Origin: Emticicia soli
Lineage (GTDB): Bacteria > Bacteroidota > Bacteroidia > Cytophagales > Spirosomataceae
Direction: 5' to 3'
Length of the DNA: 64,000 nucleotides
Assembly (NCBI RefSeq): GCF_037860775.1
Contig: NZ_JBBEWC010000003.1
Location: 124,001 to 188,000, forward strand
Position numbers and translations under genes: made by a program. Under the pieces are notes generated by a model. It was not told the origin of the DNA. It saw nothing but the letters and a program-made list of their open reading frames with translations, and did no database searches. Below, one piece after another: positions 9,004 through 17,085 of the stretch (the first letter of the stretch is position 1; each line of letters starts with the position of its first letter).

Positions 9004-10233
9004 TTATTCGGGTATAAAAGTAAGGTAGCTCAACTGGTTTTCGTCAAACATTTCCTGTGTAATGTTTTGCAGTTCGTCGGCTTCTATCTTCTTTATTTCA
9101 GTAAATATACTTTCTAATGACTCTACACGGCCTACATCTAATATACTCTTGGCCATCATGAGCATATAGCTCTGGTTGCTTTCTTCAGCCATAGCCAATT
9201 GGCCCATCAATTGTTCCTTAGCCGTGTGCAATTGCAGTTTGCCCAGCGGTTTATCTTTCAACAATTGCATTTCTTTCACAATAAGTGCATTGGCTTTGTC
9301 GAGATTGGCCTTATCGGTAGCAAAGTAAATACCCAGAAAACCAGTGTCAACATAGGGCGAGTAAGTGGCATCAATGCTATAAACTAAACCATATTTTTCT
9401 CGCAGAGTCATATTGAGGCGTGAGTTCATGCCCGGGCCACCAAACAGATTAACCAACATAAAGAATGGCAAACGACGCTCGTCTTTAAGAGCATAAGCTG
9501 GGCGACCAATGGCACAATGCGCTTGCGTGATGGTTTTGGTAATACTTACCCTTTGGGGTAAATAGCTTTGCGGAGGCGTACGTTTTACGTCGGTTTTGCG
9601 TGCCGGGATATCTTTCAAATACTTTTCGGCTATATGAATGGCACGCTTAAACGGAATATTACCAACAATAGAAAACACGATTTTTTCGGTATCCATGTTT
9701 TCGGTGATAAACTCCTGTAAACTATTACGTGTAAAAGATTTTACGCTTTCTTGCGTGCCTAGAATATTAGCCCCTAATTGGTGATTAGCAAACAGAATAG
9801 TGTCGAAATCGTCTTGAATAGCATCTTCTGGTGCATCCTGATACATCGACATCTCCTCAAGAATCACACCTCTTTCTTTTTCAATCTGGTTTTCAGGGAA
9901 AATAGAATGAAAGGTAATATCAGCCAGTAATTCAACCGATTTTTCGAAATGATTGTCTAAAACTGATGCGTAAAAACAGATTTTCTCTTTGGTAGTATAG
10001 GCGTTTAATTCGCCACCTACTGATTCTAATCTATTAATTATATGATAAGATTTACGCTTTTTTGTACCTTTGAAAGCCATGTGTTCCCAGAAGTGGGCTA
10101 AACCTACCTGATCAGGTTTTTCATCACGGCTACCCATGTCGAGCATTAGTCCGCAGTGCACTATTTGTGTATAAGGCACCTGACGGTGCGCAATGCGAAT
10201 GCCATTGGGTAATGTATAAATTTGATATTCCAT
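9004..10233 (-). CDS. M16 family zinc peptidase
   Basis: 409 residues from the ATG at 10233 (MEYQIYTLPNGIRIAH). An in-frame ATG at 10296 is less likely because a -7 box lies just before it. The inverted zinc motif H47-x-x-E50-H51 (HFWEHMAFKGTKKR) and a downstream glutamate in ERGVILEEM are present, so this is a catalytically complete mitochondrial-processing-peptidase-like protein. The C-terminal half has the usual glycine-rich GGPGMNSRLNMTLREKYGLVYS. There is no signal peptide, so it is probably cytoplasmic. It is divergent from the GT4 gene. Confidence 0.9.
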   Translation of the reverse strand: MEYQIYTLPNGIRIAHRQVPYTQIVHCGLMLDMGSRDEKPDQVGLAHFWEHMAFKGTKKRKSYHIINRLESVGGELNAYTTKEKICFYASVLDNHFEKSVELLADITFHSIFPENQIEKERGVILEEMSMYQDAPEDAIQDDFDTILFANHQLGANILGTQESVKSFTRNSLQEFITENMDTEKIVFSIVGNIPFKRAIHIAEKYLKDIPARKTDVKRTPPQSYLPQRVSITKTITQAHCAIGRPAYALKDERRLPFFMLVNLFGGPGMNSRLNMTLREKYGLVYSIDATYSPYVDTGFLGIYFATDKANLDKANALIVKEMQLLKDKPLGKLQLHTAKEQLMGQLAMAEESNQSYMLMMAKSILDVGRVESLESIFTEIKKIEADELQNITQEMFDENQLSYLTFIPE

Positions 10234-10306
10234 AAAACCCCTTGTAGGGAAAAAATATTGAATGTGTAAATGGGGCTTATAAAACAGAATCCCCAATATT
10301 TATTTA

Positions 10307-10314
10307 CAAAATTA
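10307..10314 (-). promoter_or_regulatory. Candidate -7 element for the M16 peptidase gene
   Basis: TAATTTTG on the minus strand. Transcription from it would begin near the 10296 ATG, which favours 10233 as the real start codon. The -33 element is poor. Confidence 0.35.
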
Positions 10315-10330
10315 ATGAAAAGATAGTTCA

Positions 10331-11458
10331 ATGAGAATAGGTTTTGATGCAAAGCGGGCTTTTAATAATTACACAGGTTTGGGTAATTATAGCAGATATA
10401 TCATAGAGGCTTTGTTAGAATATGCCCCTGAGCATCAGTATTTTGCTTATACTCCTAAACTAAAAGGTAATTGGTATTCTTCACTGGCCGATTTTCCGAG
10501 CAAATTACAGGTGCAATTACCTGTGGCTTATGCCCAACTACCTGCTGCTTTGTGGCGAAGCTGGTTTATAGCTAAAGATTTGCAACATGATAAAATTGAT
10601 GTATTTCATGGCCTAAGCAACGAGATACCTTATGGCTTAAAAAAAGCAGGTGTAAAATCAGTAGTAAGTATTCATGATTTGATATTCTTACGATACCCCG
10701 AGCAGTATCCGACACTTGACCGTTTTTTTTATGAACGTAAGTTTAAATATGCCTGCCATAATGCCGATGCCATAGTGGCCGTAAGCGAACAAACCAAACG
10801 AGATATTATAGATTTTTATGGTACACCTGCCGAGAGAATCCATGTGATTTATCAGGGCTGTCAACCTTTTTTTTGCCAGCGAATAGCCGATACAACAGTA
10901 ATTGATCAGGTAAAGCAAAAATATAACATTCGCAGACCTTATATTTTGTGTGTTGCTTCTTTTACCGAACGGAAAAATCAGTTGAGGTTAATCAAAGCTT
11001 TTCAGCAATTAGCTACAAAAGACCATGATTTGGTATTGGTTGGTGGAAAATCTAAATATTTAGAGGAACTTAAAAGTTATGTAGTGCAAGCTGGTATTCA
11101 GAATCAGGTTTATTTTCTGAGTGGTGTGCCTGCCGAAGATTTACCAGCCTTATATCAGGGAAGTTCGCTGTTTGTGTATCCTTCTTTGTTTGAAGGTTTC
11201 GGTATCCCTATTATAGAGGCGCTCCATAGTGGTGTGCCTGTGGTGGCAGCAACAGGCTCTTGTCTGGAAGAAGCCGGAGGCGGAGGTGCGCTTTATGCCA
11301 ATCCGCTGGATGTAGCCGATTTGGCTGACAAAATTCAACAGGTATTAAGCAACGAAGCCTTGCAAAACAAACTTGTTAATAAAGGGCAGGAACACGTGAA
11401 ACAATTTGCCGCCAAACCTATTGCTGAGCAATTGACACAAGTTTACCAGAGCCTTTGA
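10331..11458 (+). CDS. Glycosyltransferase family 4 (GT-B fold)
   Basis: 375 residues with a GT-B two-Rossmann layout. The N-terminal half has the acceptor-side glycine loop NNYTGLGNYSRYI and VSIHDLIFLRYPEQY. The C-terminal half has the nucleotide-sugar site and the retaining-transferase EX7E motif in LFEGFGIPIIEALHSG, followed by the usual GVPVVAATGSCLEE. It should transfer a sugar from an NDP- or GDP-sugar onto a cell-envelope acceptor in the cytoplasm. The sugar cannot be told. It is not next to other glycan genes, so it may act alone. Confidence 0.9.
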   Translation: MRIGFDAKRAFNNYTGLGNYSRYIIEALLEYAPEHQYFAYTPKLKGNWYSSLADFPSKLQVQLPVAYAQLPAALWRSWFIAKDLQHDKIDVFHGLSNEIPYGLKKAGVKSVVSIHDLIFLRYPEQYPTLDRFFYERKFKYACHNADAIVAVSEQTKRDIIDFYGTPAERIHVIYQGCQPFFCQRIADTTVIDQVKQKYNIRRPYILCVASFTERKNQLRLIKAFQQLATKDHDLVLVGGKSKYLEELKSYVVQAGIQNQVYFLSGVPAEDLPALYQGSSLFVYPSLFEGFGIPIIEALHSGVPVVAATGSCLEEAGGGGALYANPLDVADLADKIQQVLSNEALQNKLVNKGQEHVKQFAAKPIAEQLTQVYQSL

Positions 11459-11483
11459 GTGATTTTGAAATGGATAGAAATAA

Positions 11484-11513
11484 AATAGGGACAAAATATC
11501 TTTTGCCCCTATT
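11484..11513. terminator. Bidirectional terminator between GT4 and nrdB
   Basis: Arms AATAGGG-A-CAAAA and TTTTG-C-CCCTATT flank a TATC loop. A-rich and T-rich edges on both sides suit either direction between the convergent genes. Confidence 0.6.
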
Positions 11514-11548
11514 AATTACCAAACTACTGTAACAAAATATTTTGTGTC

Positions 11549-12535
11549 TTAAAATTCTTCATCAAGCGAGAAAGACATTTGCTCTTTCTGAGACATAACG
11601 CCGGCTTTTTGGTATTCGCCTACACGTTTTTCGAAGAAATTGGTTTTACCTTGTAGTGAAATCATATCCATAAAATCGAAAGGATTGGTAGCATTGTATA
11701 TTTTCTGTACCCCTAACGATTCCAAAAGGTGATCGGCCACAAACTCAATGTATTGACACATTAGTTCGGCATTCATACCAATCAACGAAACAGGTAATGC
11801 ATCAGTTACGAACTCTTTTTCGATTTCTACTGCATCCTTCACTAAATCGTAGATTTTCTGAGGGTCGTACTTGTTCTGAATATATTGCGTATATAGCAAG
11901 CAGGCAAAGTCACGGTGTAAGCCTTCATCGCGAGAAATCAACTCATTAGAGAAGGTAAGGCCCGGCATTAAACCACGTTTTTTCAACCAGAATATTGAGC
12001 AGAACGAACCTGAGAAGAAAATACCTTCTACAACGGCAAACGCTAACAGGCGGTCAATAAAGTTTCCGTTATCAATCCAACGCAAAGCCCAATCGGCTTT
12101 TTTCTTCACACACGGAATATGATCTATGGCGTTAAGCATTTTATCACGCTCAACAGGGTCTTTGATATAAGAATCAATCAGAAGCGAGTACGTTTCTGAG
12201 TGAATGTTTTCCATCATAATCTGGAAACCATAGAAACATTTTGCTTCGGCAAATTGTACACGAGAAATAAAATTGACTGCTAAGTTTTCATTAACGATAC
12301 CATCAGAAGCAGCAAAAAACGCCAATACATGCGAAATAAAATGACGCTCACCATCGCTCAGGCTCTCCCAGTCTTTCAAATCCGGTGATAGGTCTATTTC
12401 TTCGGCTGTCCAGAAAGAAGCCTCGTGTTTTTTATAAAATTGCCATATATCATCGTGCTTGATAGGAAAAAGCACAAATCTTGTTTTATCCTCAATAAGC
12501 AGGGGTTCTACCGCTAATAATTGCTCGTCAGTCAT
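11549..12535 (-). CDS. nrdB: Ribonucleotide reductase class I, small (R2) subunit
   Basis: 328 residues, close to the eukaryote-type R2 length. It makes the diiron-tyrosyl radical used by the large subunit to reduce ribonucleotides. The iron ligands occur in the expected blocks (WTAEEIDL, MENIHSETY and the later IEKEF segment). The radical tyrosine corresponds to Y102 in KCFYGFQ. The C-terminal peptide SFSLDEEF resembles the R1-docking tail of eukaryotic R2 proteins. The large-subunit gene is not adjacent. A well-formed promoter lies just upstream. The gene converges with GT4. Confidence 0.95.
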   Translation of the reverse strand: MTDEQLLAVEPLLIEDKTRFVLFPIKHDDIWQFYKKHEASFWTAEEIDLSPDLKDWESLSDGERHFISHVLAFFAASDGIVNENLAVNFISRVQFAEAKCFYGFQIMMENIHSETYSLLIDSYIKDPVERDKMLNAIDHIPCVKKKADWALRWIDNGNFIDRLLAFAVVEGIFFSGSFCSIFWLKKRGLMPGLTFSNELISRDEGLHRDFACLLYTQYIQNKYDPQKIYDLVKDAVEIEKEFVTDALPVSLIGMNAELMCQYIEFVADHLLESLGVQKIYNATNPFDFMDMISLQGKTNFFEKRVGEYQKAGVMSQKEQMSFSLDEEF

Positions 12536-12580
12536 ACTTTTATATTTTTGGTTTATTCAATCGTTTTCATGAACGTTAAT

Positions 12581-12612
12581 CAAACTTACTTATTTTAACA
12601 GCAGTTTCCAAT
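12581..12612 (-). promoter_or_regulatory. Predicted nrdB promoter
   Basis: On the minus strand a TAAGTTTG -7 box (12588 to 12581) is preceded, with exactly 20 bases between, by ATTG (12612 to 12609), one mismatch from the -33 TTTG. The nrdB start codon at 12535 is about 45 bases downstream. Confidence 0.6.
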
Positions 12613-12798
12613 AATTGGTTTTATAATTTTTCTGAATATTCTCTAAATTACTGATAATCAACCAAAATTTTTTGAAATAAATTTTCCACACCAAAACCTT
12701 GTTCAATTCAGTAGAATTAACGTAAATTTCAAGACCCTAATGTACACACTATAAGCACATTTTAAGTGCAAATTTCAAATCTCTAAGCTATATAGTAT

Positions 12799-13947
12799 AT
12801 GTTAAAAAAAACTGCTGTTGCCATTGCGGCAATCATTATTCTATTATTCGGTCTCTTGTTTCTGGCGCCTTTTGAGCATATCCGCAATTATCTTTCGTGG
12901 GGTAAACATAGTATTTTCGATTTCAGAACACATCCTACACGTGTAGTAGAAAACGGAGATGCACCACAGCCTTGGCCGCTCGACTCGGCTTATAATCAAT
13001 TGCAGATTCCTGATTCTTTACTGGCTCAGATTGATTCTAACAATACACACGCTTTTCTGGTGATTCAGAATGGGAAATTGCTCTACGAACGCTACTGGGA
13101 TGATTATAAAAAAGATAGTATCAGTGGGTCTTTTTCGGCTGCCAAGAGTATTATATCTATGCTGGTAGGCATTGGTGTGGGCGAAGGCAAAATAAAGTCT
13201 GTTGATGAACCCGTGGGTAATTATGTGCCGCATTTTAAAGAAGGCGATTTAGCAAAGGTTCGTATCAAAGATTTACTAACTATGAGTTCCGGCAGTAACT
13301 ACAAAGAATCTGACCAGAGTTATCTGGGCTTGTCAGCAAAAATGTATTATGCCGATGACCTCGAATACGTAGTTGATTTAATGGAGCCTAAAGAAGCACC
13401 GGGCCTTAGTTGGGAGTATAGAAGTGGCGATACACAGGTGCTAGGGTTTGTTGTGGAAAAAGCATTCGGCAAAAATATTTCTACATTGGTTTCAGAGTAT
13501 TTTATGAAACCAATGGGGGCTGAACGTGATGCGCTGTGGTTATTAGACGGTGAACGAAAACATGAAAAGGCTTTTTGTTGTTTTAACGGTATTTCACGTG
13601 ATTATGCACGTTTTGGTGAATTGATGCTGACCGATGGTAACTGGAAAGGTAAGCAAATAGTGCCTGAACAGTATATGAAAGAGGCTTTGAAACCAGCCAC
13701 TTACCTGAAAGACCCAACAGAAGGAGGAAAGGCCGTAGATTATTATGGGTATCAGTTCTGGATTCTGAATCATAGAGGAATGGCAATTCCTAGTATGAAT
13801 GGGCTATTTGGGCAATATGTGTTTGCCATCAAAGAAAAAAATGCCATTGTGGTACGTTTGGGAGAAACTAAGGTAGTGAAGCCTATCCATCATTTTCAGC
13901 CAGAAAACTTTACTTATATAGATGCAGCGTTATCTATATTAAAGTAG
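12799..13947 (+). CDS. Beta-lactamase-fold serine hydrolase (class C type)
   Basis: 382 residues. An N-terminal hydrophobic helix (about 4-24) is a signal anchor or uncleaved signal. The serine-hydrolase domain has the nucleophile motif S113-A-A-K116 in GSFSAAKSIIS. A tyrosine in EYRSGDTQVLG stands where the second catalytic motif is expected. The family covers beta-lactamases, DD-peptidases and esterases; the sequence alone does not decide, and resistance should not be assumed. Monocistronic, located in the periplasm or membrane. Confidence 0.85.
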   Translation: MLKKTAVAIAAIIILLFGLLFLAPFEHIRNYLSWGKHSIFDFRTHPTRVVENGDAPQPWPLDSAYNQLQIPDSLLAQIDSNNTHAFLVIQNGKLLYERYWDDYKKDSISGSFSAAKSIISMLVGIGVGEGKIKSVDEPVGNYVPHFKEGDLAKVRIKDLLTMSSGSNYKESDQSYLGLSAKMYYADDLEYVVDLMEPKEAPGLSWEYRSGDTQVLGFVVEKAFGKNISTLVSEYFMKPMGAERDALWLLDGERKHEKAFCCFNGISRDYARFGELMLTDGNWKGKQIVPEQYMKEALKPATYLKDPTEGGKAVDYYGYQFWILNHRGMAIPSMNGLFGQYVFAIKEKNAIVVRLGETKVVKPIHHFQPENFTYIDAALSILK

Positions 13948-14065
13948 TGGTCAAAGAGAGAGTAACTCGGTAAAGGATTGATAGATTTTTGATAAATTCT
14001 GTTACTTTATCAAAACAATTGCTTCTAATTTTAGTATAAACAGATTATTATAAATACAAAAACCT

Positions 14066-14878
14066 ATGAGATCATCAGGATTTAAACTCAGGCTTGTTAT
14101 TGGGGTTATAATGGCTATTGTAGCTTTGATTGGCTATTATGGCAAAAATCAGGTAAACCCATTTACAGGCGAAGAACAACACATTGCTTTAACACCTGAG
14201 CAGGAGGTAGCTATAGGTTTGCAAAGTGCGCCACAAATGGCACAAGAATACGGCGGGCTTTACTCTGACAACGAAGTACAACAAGAGGTAAAAGCTGTTG
14301 GCTATAAGATTGTGAGCCAATTGGAAAAAGAAGCCAAAGAAAAAGGCATTCAAATACCTTATCAGTTTGATTTTCATGTACTGGCCGACGACCAGACCGT
14401 GAATGCTTTTGCATTGCCAGGTGGGCAGATGTTTATTACGGTAGGTTTACTGAAACGCCTGAAAAGCGAAGACCAACTGGCAGGGGTACTCGGGCACGAA
14501 GTAGGCCATGTAGTACACAGGCACTCGGCACAGCAAATGGCCAAGTCAGATTTTTATCAGGGGCTTGTAGGTGCTGTGGCTACCGCTACTACCGACCCGA
14601 ATTCGGGCATGGGTGCTGGGCAGATAGCGCAATATGTAGCACAGATTCAGCAAATGAAATTTGGCCGTGAAGACGAACTACAATCTGATGATTTTGGCGT
14701 AAAATATATGATTGAAGCAGGTTATAACCCCAATGCCATGATTGAAGTAATGAAGATACTGGAAGAAGCAAGCGGTGGTGCCCGCCAGGAAGAGTTTATG
14801 AGTACGCACCCAAGCCCTGAAAACCGTATTGCAAAAATAAAAGAGCACATTGCTAAATATGGCGGTGGTAAATATTAA
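14066..14878 (+). CDS. M48 family metalloprotease, membrane anchored
   Basis: 270 residues. A single N-terminal hydrophobic helix (about 8-25) anchors or exports the protein. The zinc site H144-E-V-G-H148 is followed by VVHRH and, further on, by an acidic segment (GREDELQSDDFGVKYM) that supplies the third ligand. This is the layout of the stand-alone M48 'Zn-dependent protease with chaperone function' group (BepA/LoiP-like), which acts on envelope proteins. It is followed by a terminator, then by CvpA with its own -7 box. Confidence 0.9.
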   Translation: MRSSGFKLRLVIGVIMAIVALIGYYGKNQVNPFTGEEQHIALTPEQEVAIGLQSAPQMAQEYGGLYSDNEVQQEVKAVGYKIVSQLEKEAKEKGIQIPYQFDFHVLADDQTVNAFALPGGQMFITVGLLKRLKSEDQLAGVLGHEVGHVVHRHSAQQMAKSDFYQGLVGAVATATTDPNSGMGAGQIAQYVAQIQQMKFGREDELQSDDFGVKYMIEAGYNPNAMIEVMKILEEASGGARQEEFMSTHPSPENRIAKIKEHIAKYGGGKY

Positions 14879-14906
14879 GAAATTAAATATCAGAGTGCAC
14901 TTAACC

Positions 14907-14940
14907 AAAGGGGTAGTTTTGAAAAAGACTCCCCTTTTTT
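14907..14940 (+). terminator. Terminator after the M48 protease gene
   Basis: AAAGGGG (14907-14913) pairs with CCCCTTT (from 14931), followed by a T-rich stretch. It lies 29 bases past the stop codon. Confidence 0.65.
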
Positions 14941-14965
14941 ATATTTTTTTGCCTTTAAAAAGGTA

Positions 14966-14973
14966 TATATTTG
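14966..14973 (+). promoter_or_regulatory. Candidate -7 element for the cvpA-family gene
   Basis: TATATTTG fits TAnnTTTG, about 72 bases before the start codon at 15046. No convincing -33 element is seen at the normal spacing. Confidence 0.35.
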
Positions 14974-15045
14974 TAAGTAATATAGGATTGGAAAGAAATA
15001 TTTCCGGGAATTTTACGTATTAATCCTGATAATCCTGTTTGATAT

Positions 15046-15573
15046 ATGAACGTGCTTGACTTAGTTATTATCGTTATTCTTTTTTATGGTGCCTATCAGG
15101 GCTATAACAAAGGGCTGTTTATTGAAATCATAGGCGTAGTGGCCTTTATTGTAGCTATTGTGGTTGGCTTTAAGTTTCTGGGCTATGGCATGAATATGCT
15201 GGCACCTACTATTGGCGAGAGCTTGGCTAATCGTTTTCTGCCTTATCTGAGTTTTTCAATCATATTTTTTCCTACTATTTTCTTAATTAATAAACTAGGC
15301 TGGATGATGCGACGGGCATTAAGATTCACTATCTTAGGCACAATTGATGGCTTTGCAGGGGCTATGGTAGGCGTGTTTACATGGGTGTTTGGCATCAGTA
15401 CTTTCTTGTGGCTGATGAGTGCTATTGATATATTTTTACCAAAAGACCTTACGAAAGATTCTATTACGTATGCTACTGTTACTAAAGTTGCGCCTACGGT
15501 TATTTCTAAGGTTTCAGACTGGATTCCGACCGGAGGAAATATCATCAGACAATTAACAGAACAGAATAAATAG
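15046..15573 (+). CDS. CvpA family membrane protein
   Basis: 175 residues with four transmembrane segments (about 5-20, 24-45, 62-85 and 103-128) and the CvpA opening: a first helix followed by GAYQGYNKGLFIEIIG. CvpA proteins are inner-membrane proteins linked to colicin V export and envelope homeostasis in Enterobacteria. In Bacteroidota their role is untested. It is a single gene, followed by 267 bases without a convincing gene. Confidence 0.85.
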   Translation: MNVLDLVIIVILFYGAYQGYNKGLFIEIIGVVAFIVAIVVGFKFLGYGMNMLAPTIGESLANRFLPYLSFSIIFFPTIFLINKLGWMMRRALRFTILGTIDGFAGAMVGVFTWVFGISTFLWLMSAIDIFLPKDLTKDSITYATVTKVAPTVISKVSDWIPTGGNIIRQLTEQNK

Positions 15574-15840
15574 GGTTATAGATATGTCAGGCACTATTGA
15601 ATGTAGAATGTACTACCTATAATGGAGCAGTGCTTCTTTGTGCCGATTATCAGATATAGTTTTGTACTGTTGAACACATTAGCAAAGCAGGTGGTTTAGG
15701 GGGCGGCTCGGCTGTGGGCACCGAAAACATTACCACATAAAATTTTAAACATTTATAAGACCTGGCTGGTTATTTTACCGAATCAACGATTACAAAGATT
15801 TAAACATACTCTTAACACAAAACAATACTTAACTGTAGTT

Positions 15841-16311
15841 ATGGATAACTCTGAAAATATTTCTGAAAATGCTTTTGATGTTCATTATAACCGTGTGTCG
15901 GAAATGATTCACTGTTATGCTGAATCGGTGGGGCTTAGTCGTGAGGAGGTATATAATGCCGACAAAAATAACTGGCAATGGAAAAACGGTTCGGCTAATA
16001 TTGAAGTGCTGATTCAGAAGTTAAACTTTGCCAACGGCACGCGTCGTGATTTTCTAAGGGTTTTTTGTCCGATAATGGATATCCCTCTTACTAACCCGAT
16101 GGCGTTCTATCGCCGATTGCTTGAATTAAACGATATTAAGTTAGGTATTAAGTTTACGCTAGTGCCTAATTCGCCTAAGGTATGGGCAAGTTTTGAAAGA
16201 GACATAAAAGGTATTGATTATAACGAATTATCGACATTTATTTCTGACTTTGAGTACTGGGCCGATAAGCTGGACGATGAACTAAAAGCAGAATTCCCGA
16301 TTTTAAATTAA
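15841..16311 (+). CDS. YbjN/secretion-chaperone-fold-like small protein
   Basis: 156 residues, acidic, no signal peptide. Residues about 90-150 (YRRLLELNDIKLGIKF, then VWASFERDIKGIDYNELSTFI and an acidic last helix) follow the helix-strand pattern of YbjN / type III secretion chaperone-like folds. That match is structural impression only, so the function is unassigned. A clean terminator follows, so it is likely monocistronic. Confidence 0.6.
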   Translation: MDNSENISENAFDVHYNRVSEMIHCYAESVGLSREEVYNADKNNWQWKNGSANIEVLIQKLNFANGTRRDFLRVFCPIMDIPLTNPMAFYRRLLELNDIKLGIKFTLVPNSPKVWASFERDIKGIDYNELSTFISDFEYWADKLDDELKAEFPILN

Positions 16312-16335
16312 CGCTTGTTTATTTATATTGCCAAA

Positions 16336-16367
16336 AGCCATCAGATGTTTTCTGATGGCTTTTTTTG
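16336..16367 (+). terminator. Strong intrinsic terminator
   Basis: The 10-bp arms AGCCATCAGA (16336-16345) and TCTGATGGCT (16351-16360) enclose a 5-base loop and are followed by seven T. It lies 25 bases past the stop codon at 16311. Confidence 0.85.
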
Positions 16368-16390
16368 TTTTTGGCTTAAACTAATTTTTC

Positions 16391-16398
16391 TAAGTTTG
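16391..16398 (+). promoter_or_regulatory. -7 element that decides the start of the next gene
   Basis: TAAGTTTG matches TAnnTTTG. Its last base is the first base of a GTG codon at 16398 that could otherwise be taken as the start, so the ATG at 16419 is the better choice. Confidence 0.45.
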
Positions 16399-16418
16399 TG
16401 AATATAAATAATATAAAA

Positions 16419-16901
16419 ATGAGTCAGAGCGATGATATTGATTTAATGCTCACACTTAATCCTGATGGATGGAGCACTTGTATATTATTAATAAACGGAC
16501 GTATAATAGAAACCTTTATAACTCATGTTTTTGGAGACCCATATTATGATCTTATCCGTGCAATAATAGATTTGCTAAAAGGGCAAGAGACCGTTACTCT
16601 TTTTTGGTTTTCAGAACCCGGCGGAGAAAAAATTGAAATTACCAGACATAAGACACAACAACATAAAGTTAATGTAACTATAAATGGATTTTCGGAAAGC
16701 TGGAGTAAAAGCCCTAAAGAGTTACATTTAATAGTAGCCTTTGAAATTCAATTTAAGCAACTTATTAGTCTTTTCTATTTTCAATTAAAAAAGACATCTT
16801 TATTAATGCAGGAAAAAGACTTTGCCAAAGCAAGAGATTATTTTCCCTATAAAGACTTTTATGAGCTTGAAAGCCTAATCAAGGAATATTTGAATGTATA
16901 A
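16419..16901 (+). CDS. Hypothetical protein, unknown function
   Basis: 160 residues from the ATG at 16419. The in-frame GTG at 16398 overlaps a promoter-like -7 box and is rejected. It is a soluble, mixed alpha/beta protein with no recognisable motif. The first half reads as a beta-sheet (TLNPDGWSTCILLINGR, then TVTLFWFSEPGG), and the last third is helical. No homology is claimed. It lies between a strong terminator and the tail of the SusCD operon, in its own transcription unit. Confidence 0.55.
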   Translation: MSQSDDIDLMLTLNPDGWSTCILLINGRIIETFITHVFGDPYYDLIRAIIDLLKGQETVTLFWFSEPGGEKIEITRHKTQQHKVNVTINGFSESWSKSPKELHLIVAFEIQFKQLISLFYFQLKKTSLLMQEKDFAKARDYFPYKDFYELESLIKEYLNV

Positions 16902-16980
16902 GAAACTTTGTAAAGTACAAAATCAATATTTAATACATTGTAATACTCCAATCAATAAATTGTTCATTACTCCCAACAAG

Positions 16981-17003
16981 AAAAAAGCCCTCAAGAGAGG
17001 GCC
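16981..17003 (-). terminator. Terminator of the susC-susD operon
   Basis: GCCCTC (16987-16992) pairs with GAGGGC (16997-17002). On the minus strand the stem is followed by six T. It is 83 bases past the susD stop codon. Confidence 0.65.
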
Positions 17004-17085
17004 TTTTCTGGAAAAACTATGATGAAACAATTCTACTTAATATTTTTACTATATTAGTTCAAATATAATGGTTTCTTTTCTGAAA

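Noticed and set aside
12799..13947. Reading the serine hydrolase as an antibiotic-resistance beta-lactamase
   Set aside because: Only the S-x-x-K motif is clear; the class C Y-x-N motif is not standard, and most such membrane-anchored family members are esterases or peptidases.
15669..15740. Short open stretch ending in a glycine-rich peptide (KAGGLGGGSAVGTENITT)
   Set aside because: It has no start codon, and an in-frame stop lies a few codons upstream. It might be a gene remnant or a bacteriocin-like tail, but nothing else supports coding.
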